A stretch of DNA of 64,000 nucleotides from Diprion similis (GCF_021155765.1 NC_060107.1:4946501-5010500); one strand, 5' to 3'. Shown: positions 1 through 13,142, counted from the first letter of the stretch. Numbers and translations: made by a program. Notes: generated by a model not told the origin, from the letters alone.

Positions 1-16
1 GTTGGTTTTTGTTCGT

Positions 17-39
17 TTTTTTTTTTTTTTTTTTTTTTT
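17..39. repeat. Poly-T tract
   Basis: An uninterrupted T run follows the first 16 bases of the window. Confidence 0.9.
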
Positions 40-262
40 ATTTTCTATTTTTCTTCTACGTATTTTCAGCTTCACACAGCTTTGATTCGTATTAATAGAT
101 CTTTGAAAACGATGTAAGATTGGTGGAAATTTATACAGAACTATGAAATTGTAAGATGGAAAATTTCATCTATATTTCAATCAAGTGTTCTCGGAGAGTA
201 TGAATCGCCATTTGTACAATTATATTGATCCTGTAGTCACCGAATTTCACATCGTGCTCAAC

Positions 263-286
263 TCTTTCTCTCTCTCTCTCTCTCTC
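263..286. repeat. (CT)n microsatellite
   Basis: Near-perfect CT dinucleotide run. Confidence 0.9.
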
Positions 287-796
287 GCGTAAAGAGAAGG
301 CGAGAACTGCACAGTAATATGCAATGAACGTTAATTTTTTTGTATCTGCAATAATAGTCTACAATCTAATAATATTTTGTTTAAACTTCTTATTCATTAC
401 GGAATCTATTCTTTTTTTCATAATAAATCTGTTACGCCAGAATAGTACGTGTGTATAATTGTGTAAAAAAAATAAGGTTTGAATAATAAAACATTGGAAA
501 AAATGGTGAAATTGAGCGTATTTTCTCTCCTTTGATTTTCTCATTCTTATTCTCCCTTTCCTGAGATCTAAGAATAAAATAAAAATTCCTTCTCGGTGGG
601 CAGGTGGCTTTGTCTAAATGGTTACAGAAATTTCGTATATATTCGCCAAGTGGGCGATAAACTCGTACTTACTGTAAGCCGCTGTAGGCTACCTGTGAGA
701 AAAGTGTCTCGTTTAAAAGTGAAATAAAAAAAGAATAAAAAAGGAGGGCGAAGGTAAGGAAGTAGTAGTGGAAGTGGAATAAAATAAAAATTTTCT

Positions 797-823
797 CCCC
801 CCCCCCCTCCCCTCCCCCCTCCC
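797..823. repeat. C-rich homopolymer tract
   Basis: Runs of C broken by single T bases; on the minus strand this is a G-run cluster that could form a G-quadruplex. Confidence 0.85.
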
Positions 824-1083
824 GCATAAGTATTCTCGGGTACCTATATTGTATATACGTATGTATAATATGTATAAAGGGGAGAGGACGAGACATATAC
901 ATTCCAAAAATGCTTATCCTCTACCGTCTCATAATAACCTCTCAAAATTCATGCGACAAAATTTCCCTGCGAAACGTCTCATCCCCGTGTATTTTCACCC
1001 TCTCCTTTAAACCCTCGGATCTTGCCCGTGTTTTCCAGCATCACACTGCAGCGGGTTCACCGTCAACAGTGATGAAGTAAGAA

Positions 1084-1104
1084 GACGACGACGACGACGA
1101 CGAC
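1084..1104. repeat. (GAC)n microsatellite
   Basis: Seven consecutive GAC units. Confidence 0.9.
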
Positions 1105-1426
1105 AACCACTAGGTACTGCTGTGAGGAAATTACCACACTGCTTACTTTTGATATTCAAATGTCATCGAGTTTAATATGCGACTCAACATCTCGAGGCAA
1201 TCAAACTTGAGCGAGTGCCGTCTGGTTTTAAGTCGCGTACGAAGAGGGGCAAATTCACTACCACCATTCCCCCTCCTTCGTATTTTAATCCCAACAAGAG
1301 AGAGAAAGAGAGACGGGAACAGCTGGGAATCGATGGAGATTCAATTAAAAATTCTCTCGGACCGAAGAGACTGTAAGATGTGGAAATAAGAGAGGGGATT
1401 TCGTACGAAAGATGTGAAACAAGAAA

Positions 1427-1448
1427 AAGAAGAAGAAGAAGAAGAAGA
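1427..1448. repeat. (GAA)n microsatellite
   Basis: Purine-only trinucleotide run of AAG/GAA units. Confidence 0.85.
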
Positions 1449-2601
1449 CATGGAGAGAACTGCGTAGCTCTGCCAAATTTCTTGATTTGATTTCTAATTA
1501 AATTTAATTAAATGAATTTTAGTCCCAGGACTCGCCTCAACCGAGCGAGGTTGCATTTAAATGCTAATAGAAAGATTCTTCTGGTACTTCAGAGTGGAAT
1601 TTGTACACCTAACTAACTCCGGCGATCTCTTACATGCTCATAAGCTGAAACTTGACTTTACAGCAAAGTTCTAATTCGAACGTGATATTTCAAGCTCGAT
1701 CGCAGAGTTTTCCTCGAAATTTTCACCGCGTATAATTAATTCAAATGATTCTAAATCTGTTTGAATTCCATGCATGAAACGAGTGAAAAGAAAAAGGATA
1801 CCGACATTTTTTTAACCACGCGGTGTTCCAAAGCTAATCCCCAGGTGAATATAAGGACGAGAATTATTTTCAGTCTCTAATTAGTGCGTGGCTGACAGCG
1901 TCTGACAGCTTAAACAATGCCGTTTATAACTGATTTCCCGCGTTATATCCAGCCAGGTTTTTGTCGCGCCCGGGATTAAGGAAATTAGCGAAAAGCTCCC
2001 CGGGTAATTGCGACGATTGAATGAAACGAGAAGAGCGTGACACGCGCGGAGCTCGCGGTTTAATACCGTTAAGAATTACAAAGGAGGTATTTAAATCGCC
2101 GCCGTGGTGCTAAATATATGCGATACCTACCGAATTGATCCTGCAGGAGGATAGACACTAGGGTGACTTTCTTTTGTAATTGAAAAAAAATTATTGGCAC
2201 ATGAAATTTCGGGCACATTTTTTAATGAAACTATATTGTTTCGCTGTAAGACCCAAAAATCGGCCAAATTGATGGTAAATTGAACTTTGATCTTGGATAA
2301 CGTCTGAGCCAATTAGTTTAGCGAAAAATCAGAGGAGACCTTTTTTGTAGACCGTTCAATTCTCTACAAGAAAATGCTGACATATATCCTGCATGACCTT
2401 TGGTTAGCGAGTTACAAAAATGAGAAGAAGCAAAAACAAATTTTATCTTGTTATTCTTATGGAAAATCGAAAAGTGCAATACGGAGCATCTTAATATTAA
2501 TATTAAGAGCTCAAATTTTAACACGCTCATTTTTATACCGAAACGAAACTTTCAAGCCTGTTTGTGCGAAAAAAAATTCTTTTTTTTTTTTTTTTTTTCG
2601 A

Positions 2602-2990
2602 GAAGGGGAAACCAGTTTAAGACGACGAAATTTTTTCGTGTTTTTCGTGAATTTTTTTTAACAAGGAAACAATAATCAGAATTTTTTTAAATTTTGAGGA
2701 TATTTTATTCCTGTTTTGAAGTACACTTTGTAATTTTTTCAGATTACAGATAAAAATTGTGACTTCCGGAATGCCCACCAGCAAAAAACTCCGATGGCGA
2801 TCGTTCATGGACAGCAGCTTCTATAGCTCCACTATTTCCGACGGAAATAACTTGAAAAAATGACAAAGTGTACTTAAAAACATGAATAAAATATCCTCCA
2901 AGTTTAAACAGATTCTGATTATTCTTTCCCTGTGAAATAAATTCACAAAAAACACAAAAATCTCGGCCTCCTAAACTGGTTTCCCACCTT
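2602..2990. mobile_element. Long-arm foldback (inverted-repeat) element
   Basis: The left arm, about 2,604-2,742, begins with GGGGAAACCAGTTTAAG. It is repeated as its reverse complement at about 2,851-2,988, which ends CTTAAACTGG-like then TTTCCC. The arms are alike along their whole length, sharing blocks such as GAATAATCAG/CTGATTATTC and GAGGATATTTTATTC. The roughly 108-bp centre is not repeated. I see no coding capacity and no clear target-site duplication, because the left edge abuts a poly-T run. The shape is that of a non-autonomous DNA transposon, but the superfamily is unknown. Confidence 0.75.
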
Positions 2991-3718
2991 AATCACCCTA
3001 AATTAGACATGTTACATTATACAAATCGAAAGGAGTAAAATCTTATGGATTCGCGCTGATTTATCGTCAAGTTTACGCCTCGATCGCGATTTCATCATTG
3101 ATAATAGAGCGCGTTATTGATTGCCCGCGAGTCTGAAACCCCTTTAAATTATACACCATTCCCCATACGTAATGCGCTATATGTATGTACATTGCACGTA
3201 ACTACATAGACAGGATCAGGATCCTGCTGGAATAACGTAAATTATTAATGGCCTTGCAGCGGCACGCCGACTCGAATTACGACGCTTAAATTTCATTGTT
3301 TGTCTACCACCCACTATCATTCCCCGTGCATTAATTCACGGCTCACGATAGATATCCGCATATATTTCGTGTTACCCGCCGGCACGACTATCGCATTGTT
3401 TTATTCCCGGCGTGTAATGAACAAACACGCCGATTTCTCTCGCTCCAAATTTCGCCCGCTGGCATTAATCTGAGAGCGCAGATGCAAAATTGGTGGTAAA
3501 AACAAAAGGAAAAACATTGTAAGAGGGGATGTAATGTAAAAAAATTCTAGAGGGATGAAACTCGATTTTTCAGGCTCTTCGATTACATTTTTTGTCTCTT
3601 CTAGCTTAGATTTTTCAAACTGATTTTTATTTACTACAAGGTTTATTCTATGTACAATGACGAGTAAGGAAATACTTGCAGAATACCGTTTCCGGGAGCG
3701 TATTATCTATTACATGTA

Positions 3719-3744
3719 TATAATATATATATATATATATATAT
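3719..3744. repeat. (TA)n microsatellite
   Basis: Alternating TA run. Confidence 0.9.
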
Positions 3745-4169
3745 GTAGGTACGTGTGTAGGTAAGCGGACGGTGCAACGCCCCCGATATTGCATTTAATT
3801 TATTTTACGACGAGACTACGGCGGGTTCTAAATGGGTTTTGTTATGATGCCACATCCCGACGGTTAAGGTGCATGGGATAAAGATGCCGCAGGGTATACA
3901 TATGTACGTATAAATAACGTGCGTGCTGGAAACGGAACCGGAAGTCGAGTCCTCTGAGCTCCGCAAGTTCGCGATTACGATTTTGACCTCGTTTAATAAG
4001 TGGGCGATTATTGAAGCATTGAATAATTAATGCGCGTAGAGTACGAAAAAAAAAGAAGCATCTTTGGAACTGAAAATTATAAGAATTGCGTGGAAATTGG
4101 GCTGGATTGAAATTTCGAATTTGAAAAGTTCCGAAAGCGACAAATTCCGAATTTTTTCATTGGCGAATC

Positions 4170-4265
4170 TCAAACTGAAGAAATCTAACTTTGACGAAAC
4201 ATTAAAATTTCGAATGATCGAAGATTTTCAGTTCCGTGAATTTCTGTCTCCGTAAAATTTCACCA
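4170..4265. repeat. Dispersed repeat, copy 1
   Basis: The block around CGAATGATCGAAGATTTTC, followed by GTTCCGTGAATTTCTG and AAATTTCACCAC, recurs at about 14,430-14,495 in the same orientation with a few differences. It is a degenerate interspersed repeat of unknown class with no terminal repeats visible. Confidence 0.55.
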
Positions 4266-5898
4266 CTTTGATCTTTCTTTGTTTTGGATTTTTGCGATTT
4301 TCACATCTTAAGTCCTGGTTATTTCAACTATCGGTTTTTCTAATTTTTTACAGAATTTTCCTCCACCGAAACTTTATTTTTCTGAATTTTTCTTCATCGG
4401 AGCTTCACTTTACTGAACTCTCCAAATCTCGCATTTCGGAAAATTGATTCGTGAGGTTTCCAACCATACAAAACTTTGTTGATTCGCAAAAGTTGAATTC
4501 ATTCGTTTTAAATAATTCCGAATCACGCGCTTTTGGGACTTTTCAAATTCGGAACCTCCAACCCCTTCCATAGGAACGATCAGAATGTTTCAAGCACCAA
4601 ATACGACTCGTCGACTCTGTCCAGGAACCGGAAGCTCCGCTGTGTACTAACAAACAAAATAATAACGAGGAGGAGCATAAGAGTCCTTTCGGAGTCGAAA
4701 GCTCGAGTGCTTATTCTTCGGGCAGCGGTCACCGCGACACGTATGTCGACTTCCCTCCACAGGGTGTGTAAAGCCGTCTCGAGTACCCCAGGCTTCCCAG
4801 TTATTTCCGCCCTCGTCACTATGCAAGCCCTCGATTTCCGGTCCGTCGGAGAATTCGCCTGGGAGCCACGGATTTTCGTCACTCGGAGACGGCTGCATGC
4901 ATATCCTCCTCCAAGCCTCGAGAATTCCGCTCGCGTTTCTACATCGGGCAATTGCTGCCGTCGCGCAAAATTTCCGCACGGCTTGCAACGGCTTTTTGAA
5001 TGCATTCGGATCCTCATCCGATCACTGAAGCCGCGTCTCGTCCACACCGCAATCTAAACTTAGCAAAGTCGATGGTCGACCGCTCGGACCTCGATCACTT
5101 CCGTCCAGACTGCGTTCACCGTTAATTTGTTCGCTCCGGAAGTTCCAAGACTCCGGAAGTTTGTTATCATCGCGTTGCAGAGAAAGTAAGTTAGAATTCC
5201 AAGGTGGTAGAAATTTTTTTAACGTATTTTACAGTCATAGAATCTTTAATTAATTCTAGCACAATGAGTTACAAATTTTAGTAATACAATCACGAAAAAT
5301 CTTACTAAAAAATATTCATTGCACAATAATTTGGTATAAATTTTTGGTGCAATGAAATTGCACAGCATCCGTTGCGAGTAACGATAATTAAATTGTTCCG
5401 CAGAACGCCTCCGGCGTTCTAGTTAATCGTTTAATTGCATCTTCAGTATTATAAGCGAGACAAAAATAAAAAAAATAAAAAAAAAAAAATTCAAGTCGGA
5501 GAAAAAGCCGAGGCAATGTCCTTGGAGCGGTTGTGTAAGCCTTGGGGATGCAGAGCAATATATCAGAGTCGGTGGGATTTAAGAGTCGCGAAAAAGACAA
5601 GATGACAAACCGCGGTAATAAGAATGGGAATAAAAATAAGAATAAGAAGGTATAAGAAGACGGAGGCGAGGGGGAAAGGACGAGAGGCACGGTTGTTAGA
5701 CTCCTCTCGCATTGCGTAATGAATGTAAAATAAAAAATGCCCCGCATTTATTCTGTAAATTGCTCGTAACTTGGCTCCGTTTTTCATAACTTGAAGTCTG
5801 ATTAATGCCCCTTCATCCCTCCTCCTCCTCCTCCTTTACCCCTCACTCGTCGTCCCAACTCTTGTTCAGACACAATATTTTATGTATCAAGGTCAACG

Positions 5899-5899
<1 letters not shown>

Positions 5900-5942
<43 letters not shown>
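5900..5942. repeat. (CT)n microsatellite
   Basis: About twenty perfect CT units. Confidence 0.95.
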
Positions 5943-5944
<2 letters not shown>

Positions 5945-7655
5945 GACGGTTAGATCCCTGATGGAAATTTTTTTTAACCGATTCGCCTCCTTCTTACACC
6001 TCGGCATTCAAGATAACCAAATCGCGAACTTGACCTCTTGTCAAGCGTAAACAAAGGTTTGTAAAATATTAGAAATCCTGCTTTTCCAGCCTCCGATCTT
6101 CTCCTTGTTACTTCGCAAGCACAGAGTGCGAATTTTGCATGAAAGCTCGCGGATTCGTTTGCGTTTGGCCAAATTTCGCGCGCGAGGGGCACGTGGCGAG
6201 AAGGTCGTTAAATAATTTATTCGACGTAAAAGCTTGTCCCGTGAAAGGAAGAAGAAGGTAGGTGGAGCGATGTCATCGGCCTCCAATCTTAGTGAAAATG
6301 ATTTCCCCGGAGACAGGGTGGCGTGTCTTACATTACCCCGCTCCCTCTCCTCTCCTCTCCTCCTCCCACACCTCTAGGTTCCTCGAAAAGTCCTCGCCTC
6401 TTCGTTTAGGACTCCCTTCCCCCTAAATTCGTGCGGAATATAAATGCCGAAAATTAGTGTTACTTTTTCCTCTCTCTCTCTGCGATTTATTCCGCCCTCC
6501 GGCACGCCGGCCTCGTAAACTACATAATCAGGAATCAGAGATTAGACCCTCGCCCAGCAGCTAACTCAACCCATAAATTAAATTCACGGCCAGGATGTAA
6601 GCTGAGTTGGAAGAAAAAACTACGAGACCTGATGCAGGAGGCTGTGCGGTACGATCTCGAGGATCTGGAAGGATCGCGTACCTTCTACGGGCGCGAAAAA
6701 TAAAACTCGAAATCGGGATCTGAAAACGATTCTGTGGCTTTGGAGGCTGCCCGGTGAGCCAAGGAGAAGGCAAGGCAAGGAGAAGGAGATTCGAGGTAGT
6801 TGTAAATTAGTTTTCGGTCGTTGTTTCCTTGATAAATGAGCTCGTTAGGAGAAAACGTGCTGCCGACGTGATTATTTAGCAGTGTGACATCATCTATTAT
6901 ATGTACACGATCCGTCCCCCTCCGAACATTTGTCTCCTTGCCTTCCTCCCGCGATTTCTCCTCTCCTTCTTCCCATTTTCGGGAAAATTCGCGGCGCTGC
7001 CGCGCGACATCTAAATTGCAAATTTTGTTTTCAAATCTTGATCGCACGTTTCAGGATATAAGAAGCCTGTAGTCCATGCGCAGACCGCGAGGAGCCTCAT
7101 GCATTATTTACCCATAGCCAGTCGTCCACCGACCGCCATAACGCTTTGGGACAGATTCCCGTCGTCGTCAGTAAAATTTAGGAAAAATTTTTATCGACCC
7201 CCTGACATACATCTTCGATCGTTTAAAACCTCGAGCTTTTTCCATGCATTCAAAGCTGCGCTCGCCGGTTGCGAGGATGAGGAACACATTAATCAAACAA
7301 CAATTCTCCAAAGTTTTCCCGATTTTCGAAAGTCGTTTTGTGTTTTTGCGACCGCTGAGTCAGCCGCTTGACAAAGGTCAGACTGATATTAATCAAATAG
7401 TCTAATGTTGAACTCCGGCAAAAAGACTCTCTCCAAGATCATCGCTCAATGTATCGAAGAACCTTGGAAGGAGAAGAAGAAGAAGAAGAAGTTGAAGTGC
7501 AGGCTGTCAACCTATCGCCGCGACGTCATTCCTCGGCCCACTTATTCCCTCTCTTCTTGCAAGATTAAGGACTTCTCTTTGATCGTGAAAGCCAGTCAGG
7601 GTTGCCGGAACTCGGTGCAGTTTGATGGATCGGATATTTCCGAGTTTAAAGAGCT

Positions 7656-7681
7656 CGAGAGAGAGAGAGAGAGAGAGAGAG
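7656..7681. repeat. (GA)n microsatellite
   Basis: Perfect GA dinucleotide run. Confidence 0.9.
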
Positions 7682-7939
7682 TGGCAAAGGGCCAATGGCG
7701 GCTGTCCTTTAACTCGGATTCACCCTCGGTTGACTTTTCTTCTTTTTTTTTTTGTTTTGTTTTTTTTTTCTCTCCTTTGCTAGCGTGAAGCGGACGTGCA
7801 GAGAACTGACTTCTGGGTCTGATTTGTTCCAGGTTTACGAGGACTTTATATTTTCGCGTAAAAAGTTCGGTTAACGATCGCTGCAAAAGTGGGTACAACG
7901 TTGAACCTTTGAAACGGCAAAGGAAGTGCTCGAGGTGCA

Positions 7940-8261
7940 CGTCACCGATTTTCTGATTCTGTGACACGTTGTACTACATTAAAAAACATGATACACAATT
8001 TTTTTACGAACCAAGGGGTAAGAATTGTCGCTAAAGTTTACCCCAGGAATCGATTTTCTTAATGGAACCTCGATGAAGATGTAAAATTGACATTATTCAC
8101 TGACAACAAACTCGTTAATATGCGTAACGTTTTATCCTCGGGGTAAATTTCGGGGTTGTTTTTACCTCTTAAACTGCTGAATTGGCAGTTGAAAAAAACT
8201 TCTCATCTAATGTTTTTTCGATGCACTACAACGTGTCGCAAAATCAAGAAGATCGGTGACG
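7940..8261. mobile_element. Non-autonomous element with ~50-bp terminal inverted repeats
   Basis: The left terminus, 7,940-7,990, starts CGTCACCGATTTTCTGATTC and contains GACACGTTGTACTACATT. It matches the reverse complement of 8,210-8,261, which ends GATCGGTGACG and contains CTACAACGTGTCGC. The roughly 220-bp interior is not repeated and has no long reading frame. Weak similarity continues outside the arms, so the true ends may lie slightly further out. It is probably a MITE-like DNA transposon; the superfamily is unassigned. Confidence 0.7.
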
Positions 8262-8440
8262 GACATCTCGGTTACTCTCCTTGCGAGTCCTTGGTGGGTT
8301 TAATTCATTCGTTATCCAGTCTTTTCCAGGACTCGTGAGGATCTAGAATCTCTCGCTGTTATTTCTTGGGGCGTAATTTTTCAGACGAGAATTACGTGTC
8401 CTTGTTAAGCTCCCTCGGCGACGCTGTTTGATCGAGTGCT

Positions 8441-8471
8441 TTCCTTTCCTTTCCTTTCCTTTCCTTTCCTT
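8441..8471. repeat. (CTTTC)n minisatellite
   Basis: Six tandem five-base pyrimidine units. Confidence 0.9.
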
Positions 8472-9030
8472 AACTTCCACCCTTCATTCTTAAAGACGAA
8501 ATCCTTGCAGAACACTACCTCTGCCGATCCGTTTTCACCGCTACACCGGATGAGGAACACGGTCTTCCACATCCGGCTTCCATTCATTGGAGGTAGAAAG
8601 ACCGAGAGTCAGTTCGAATGTTCGGTTTGACGAAGGGACGTGGCCCTTCGACGAAGGGAACGCATAAGCCCTGACTGCTTCCTCGAGCATCAAACTCCGT
8701 TACTTTAGACACGCGAGACGTGACCCAATCTTACACGTAGTGATCGCCAGGAGTTTCGAACAGGACTCGGCTCCACACCTGACGCCATTAATCCGTCGGC
8801 GTTGTTTTTTATATTTCTCCCAGTTTCGCAAAAGGTATTGTAGAATGGACTTCTCACCCCTCGTCTCCGTCTATCTCGGGCTTCAGGGCTTCAATTTATT
8901 CCCGCATCCGAATGAGCCACGTTTTATTTTCCGCAGTGCAGCCGGAATTCCGAGCAAATATGTCCGCAGCTGCGGTGGTTCGCATTGACGGGAATAGTAT
9001 ATAGAATGTAATAAAGTACAAGAATAGTAT

Positions 9031-9120
9031 AAGAATGAACCTTAAAACTCATTATAATATCTCTCTGAATAGACATTTTTCGGAGAGATATTATAATGAG
9101 CTTTTATAGAGTTCATTCTT
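9031..9120. repeat. 90-nt imperfect hairpin
   Basis: The left arm starts AAGAATGAAC and contains CTCATTATAATATCTCTC. The right arm, which ends GTTCATTCTT, is its reverse complement with a few bulges. The loop is about 10 nt (AGACATTTTT). Either strand would fold into a stem of nearly 40 base pairs, which is in the size range of an animal pre-miRNA. A tiny MITE is at least as likely. Confidence 0.65.
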
Positions 9121-10777
9121 ACCTCAAAAAATGTAATCCAATAATAATAATCCTATTTTATTTGTTTTTATTTTTCTTACTTGTCTTCTCAAGTTATGAA
9201 ATCTTAGTTTTTTATAGGTTTAAAAACTTTTTACATATTTTATGAGGTTTTTCGGAATTTTTTCAATTTATCGAATTAACTGAGAAATAACTGAATTTTA
9301 CCAGAATTATTTGCCTAAAGAGATCAAAAAAAAAAAAATGAATTTGAATTAACGGGAAATACAAAATAATGAATAGAAATTTTTTGAAACTTAATTGCAT
9401 TCGAATGAATTGTGAATTGAAAATTACCGGGAAAAAAAAAAGAAATTGAAATTCAAGAATTGAAATGCATCAAGCTGAAGCAAAGAAATCGATCCGAATA
9501 AAAAGAAATCAAACTGAATTACATGAATTAATTTGAATCAATTCAACTGAAAAAACCATCGCGTCACTGGAATCTCGCGGCAAACACGCATGGAAAACCG
9601 CATAAAACATCCTAGCGTTGTAAAATGAACTTTGTGACTCGGGGAGGATTTCTCTCTTCCTCCCTTCAAGCTCCCCGGCATTTGGTATGTCTGTGTGCAG
9701 CCATCTTATCCTTCAGGACTGCTGTGCCGAGGAGCCGTGGCAGTACGTGCAGGCTCTATTTATCTTGGCCGCAAGTTTGACTTCCCTCGATTGCCGTAGT
9801 AAAGCTTCAAGTCACGTATCGGCCAGTCCAGCGTTTCCTTGAAAGCAGCTGTAATTCCGATTTTTATAGAGATTCAGGCTGCAGCTTCAGTCTTCTTTAT
9901 CCGATATTCGCTCGCCCCGATCATCCGCGCACAGCCTCGTTTCACACAATTCTTATTTTCGCTATACGCGATCGAATCGGATTCGTTCGTTCCAAAGCCT
10001 CTTTTGCACACACCTGACTCTACACATCAATATTCCGCTATCTGACGTAGTAACGCGCCTACTATACAGCCTCGTGGAAAAGTGAAAACAATTACCGATA
10101 TACAGTCATATCACGCATCGAAACGCTCCATATTCGCAAATCACAATTTTCAATTACGGACGACTGCGCACATCTGTATACAGGAAAGCTCGAAAGAGCT
10201 GTCACGCGCATTAACAATCATCCGCCGGATTTGATCAGCCCGAAAATCCCTGACACATCCCATCGGATGCTTTCGTGTTGATGCGATTTAACGGAATCTG
10301 GACATCGCGTCGAATTCGCGTCTACAGCTTGTTCCAAAACCATCGATAAGGGTTATCCGTTCGTTTCCGAATTCATCGACACATTTGGCACAAAAAAATT
10401 AATCTTTTACCGTCTCTATTCGTAAAATAAATGATAAAAGTGAGGATTGATCGCGAAATGAATAATTTCTGCCTAAGGGAATCGGTTGTGCTAATGCCGA
10501 CAGGACGATCGGTTTTGGGAGGGGTGAAACGGGGGAGAAAAGCTTCGGGTATGGGTAGGAAATCGCGGTTGGTCCACAAATGAACAGAACTCGAACGGAC
10601 AATCAGGGGATACTGTCGATCAATCATCGGCGCAGCCATTAATTGAAGGGAAATTTGAGGGGGATGAAGCCCAGGAATGAACCCTTGACCGATCGCCCAG
10701 GACGCTAAGTACAGTGCTGAAACAATTAAGCCTCCACGTCCGGCGCGTCACGACTCGGTTCAACGCGCTCAAAATAA

Positions 10778-10797
10778 CCCCCCCCCCCCCCCCCCCC
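10778..10797. repeat. Poly-C tract
   Basis: Twenty consecutive C bases. Confidence 0.95.
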
Positions 10798-11615
10798 AAA
10801 CCCAACCCCATTCGGATCCACAGTCGAGCCCAGCTGCAGCGCAGGCTGCACGTAGGGGATTGCACCCCGTGTGGAATAGCCGCAACGCAAAGCAGCTTCG
10901 AGGGGGTAAAATATGGAAAATCTGGGTGAAGAGTGGGAAGAAAATTTTTTTTGTTTGCCATTTTTTTGTTTTTTTTGTTTTTCAATCCTGTCGTTCGTAA
11001 TTTGCCTTGTTTGAATTTTAAGACACAAGGTTTTATATTAATCTGGAAACAATTAAAAGCTTGAAGGAATTGCTTTCCAATAAAAATAATAATTATACAG
11101 GGTTTTAAGATTGATTGAATTTCTTTTTCTTTTATTTTATTTTTTTTTTCTACTCCGTGTATTTAAAATGTCTGCGAGATAGAATCGATCAGTTTTTTGC
11201 GTTACTCTTAGCAGAGCTTGCGAGAGAAAAGCTTTTTGCACGGGGATACGAAAAACTCTGACGCTTGTTCAAGCATATTTTCGATCCTTTTAACGCCGGG
11301 GCGGTGTAACGAGGATTGTTGAAAAATGTATAAGAGATCAGGATCCATTTAACGGAGGATATCGCCGGCTGGAATGAAAACTTGGGATTGAACATTTCTG
11401 CGTTCGTTTTTCATCAACGATCGCTCTGCTATGGAGAAAAGTAATTTCAAGCTAGGCAAACTTCTGGCTGAACGGGTGGTGAAGAGCTGGCGCGGCTTCC
11501 AATGCCTCGGTGTAAATTGCTTTACAAAGTACAACTTCCGCGCGTTCTGTAAGGTGGAGAAGGATCTGGAACCTTCGCACAACCTCACCATCTACAAGGC
11601 CGGCTGGCCGGGTGG

Positions 11616-11758
11616 TTAACCCTTAGAGAACAGGAAAAATCTTTTTTTCCTATAAAAAAATGATCCAAACTCCGGAACATTCTAGCAAATTAAAGTCAAG
11701 TATTCGAAGGTCAATGACCTTACGCCAAATGGCGATGCCGGTTGCCTCTAAGGGTTAA
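11616..11758. mobile_element. piggyBac-type MITE with TTAA target duplication
   Basis: A 135-bp element (11,620-11,754) begins CCCTTAGAG and ends CTCTAAGGG, which are exact inverted repeats. TTAA sits directly outside each end (11,616-11,619 and 11,755-11,758). TTAA target duplication with CCCT/AGGG termini is the hallmark of piggyBac-superfamily elements. There is no coding capacity, so it must have been moved by a transposase encoded elsewhere. Confidence 0.8.
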
Positions 11759-13110
11759 TAACGAGTCAGTCTTGGAGCTTCGCAGCCGCGGCGAGATTCT
11801 AATGGTTTTATAATATCGAGAAAGATTTATCGCGGGCGATTGGCTGGGGTTGAAAGGTTGTAGAACGAGGCGTTGAGTAGTTGTTATACCTACAGGCGAA
11901 AGCGCCGGCTGCTTCTCGGGTTCGACTCACCTACAACCGGCTCTTTAATCACGAACTACTTTAACCGGCTTCTTGTTGTTCCATGCAGAACAGTCTGCGG
12001 CTCTTCTTTGTCTACTCTGCTCTGCAGGTACGTCTACACCGTAGCTTATCGATTTTCGATCCCAGCCACCGAACGGAGCTCGACGAACCCGGAGTTCGAG
12101 CTTCCCCTGTACAGGTGATAATGTTGCCAATATCGTAAACGGTAATTTAACATGATGCGAGCCGGTCTTTTCCCGAGGAAAATACTCTTCGCCGATCGTT
12201 TGCCACATACCTACTATTTTATCGCCGTTTTATCTGCTCCCAATTTCATTGCAAATCTATATTGACAGAAGAAGAAAACGCGATTGGAAAAGACTAATTT
12301 TAGTCGGAAAATTTCTGAGGAAATATTTAAAAAGCTTTCATGTGGCATGTTTCAAAACAAGAGACATCCATATTTTTGGTTTCAAACTTTATTCATCCGA
12401 TGCTGAAAATTGAAAGATTGAATTTTTAAATTAACTATCATTTCTCGGTCATTGGTTAGACTCGGAAAAATAAACGGTAGTTGAAAATGAAAATTCGAAC
12501 ACGGTCAGGTTAAAACCAGAATATATATTAGTCGACAAAGAAATTATTATCATGATTTTCTCCGTTCGTTTGATCAAAGATCCTGAAAATTGTATCAAAC
12601 GTAGAACGTAATAATTTATCCAAAGAATCATTTGTAATTGATCGGAAACTGAAAGAATTTTGCCAAACAATGCAGGCTTCGATTGACGCGACTGATTCCT
12701 TCCACGCAGTTTCTCTGAATTAGAAAAACTGCAGATCTGACCCCACCGTTTTTCCAATTTGCGAATTTTCACCCGGTGCACCTTGTCCCTGAGGAGGAGG
12801 AGACGGGAGAGGGGGATGAAAGAGGGCGCCTCTGGGTTGTCTCGAGCACGGTTTAGCACTTGACTATATTAGTTAGCGGGTCGCCGGCCGGTAACTGAAA
12901 CTCGAATAAACGGAACAGACTTCCTTCCCCCATAGCGTTTCGCAAGTGGAGCTTTTATTCCCGCCCCGCGTTTCCCGGCTCGGGGGCTGGCGCTATCTAA
13001 ATTAAAAATACATGAGCCCGGCTCTCCGGGTGCAGGATGTTCATTCTTTTCTTCTTCGGCGAGAGAGCGACTTAATTACAAATGTCGAGAGAGCGTCAAG
13101 GGGGGAAGAA

Positions 13111-13142
13111 GGAGGATGAAGAGGAGGAGGAGGAGGAGGAGG
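13111..13142. repeat. (GAG)n purine repeat
   Basis: Imperfect GAG/GAA triplet run. Confidence 0.8.

Noticed and set aside
4533-5057. Open frames of 174, 155 and 113 codons overlapping on both strands
   Set aside because: Three frames open over the same GC-rich patch, none with recognisable motifs, splice context or promoter.
5402-5420. AGAACGCC-TCC-GGCGTTCT stem-loop
   Set aside because: A perfect but very short stem with no context; expected by chance in 64 kb.
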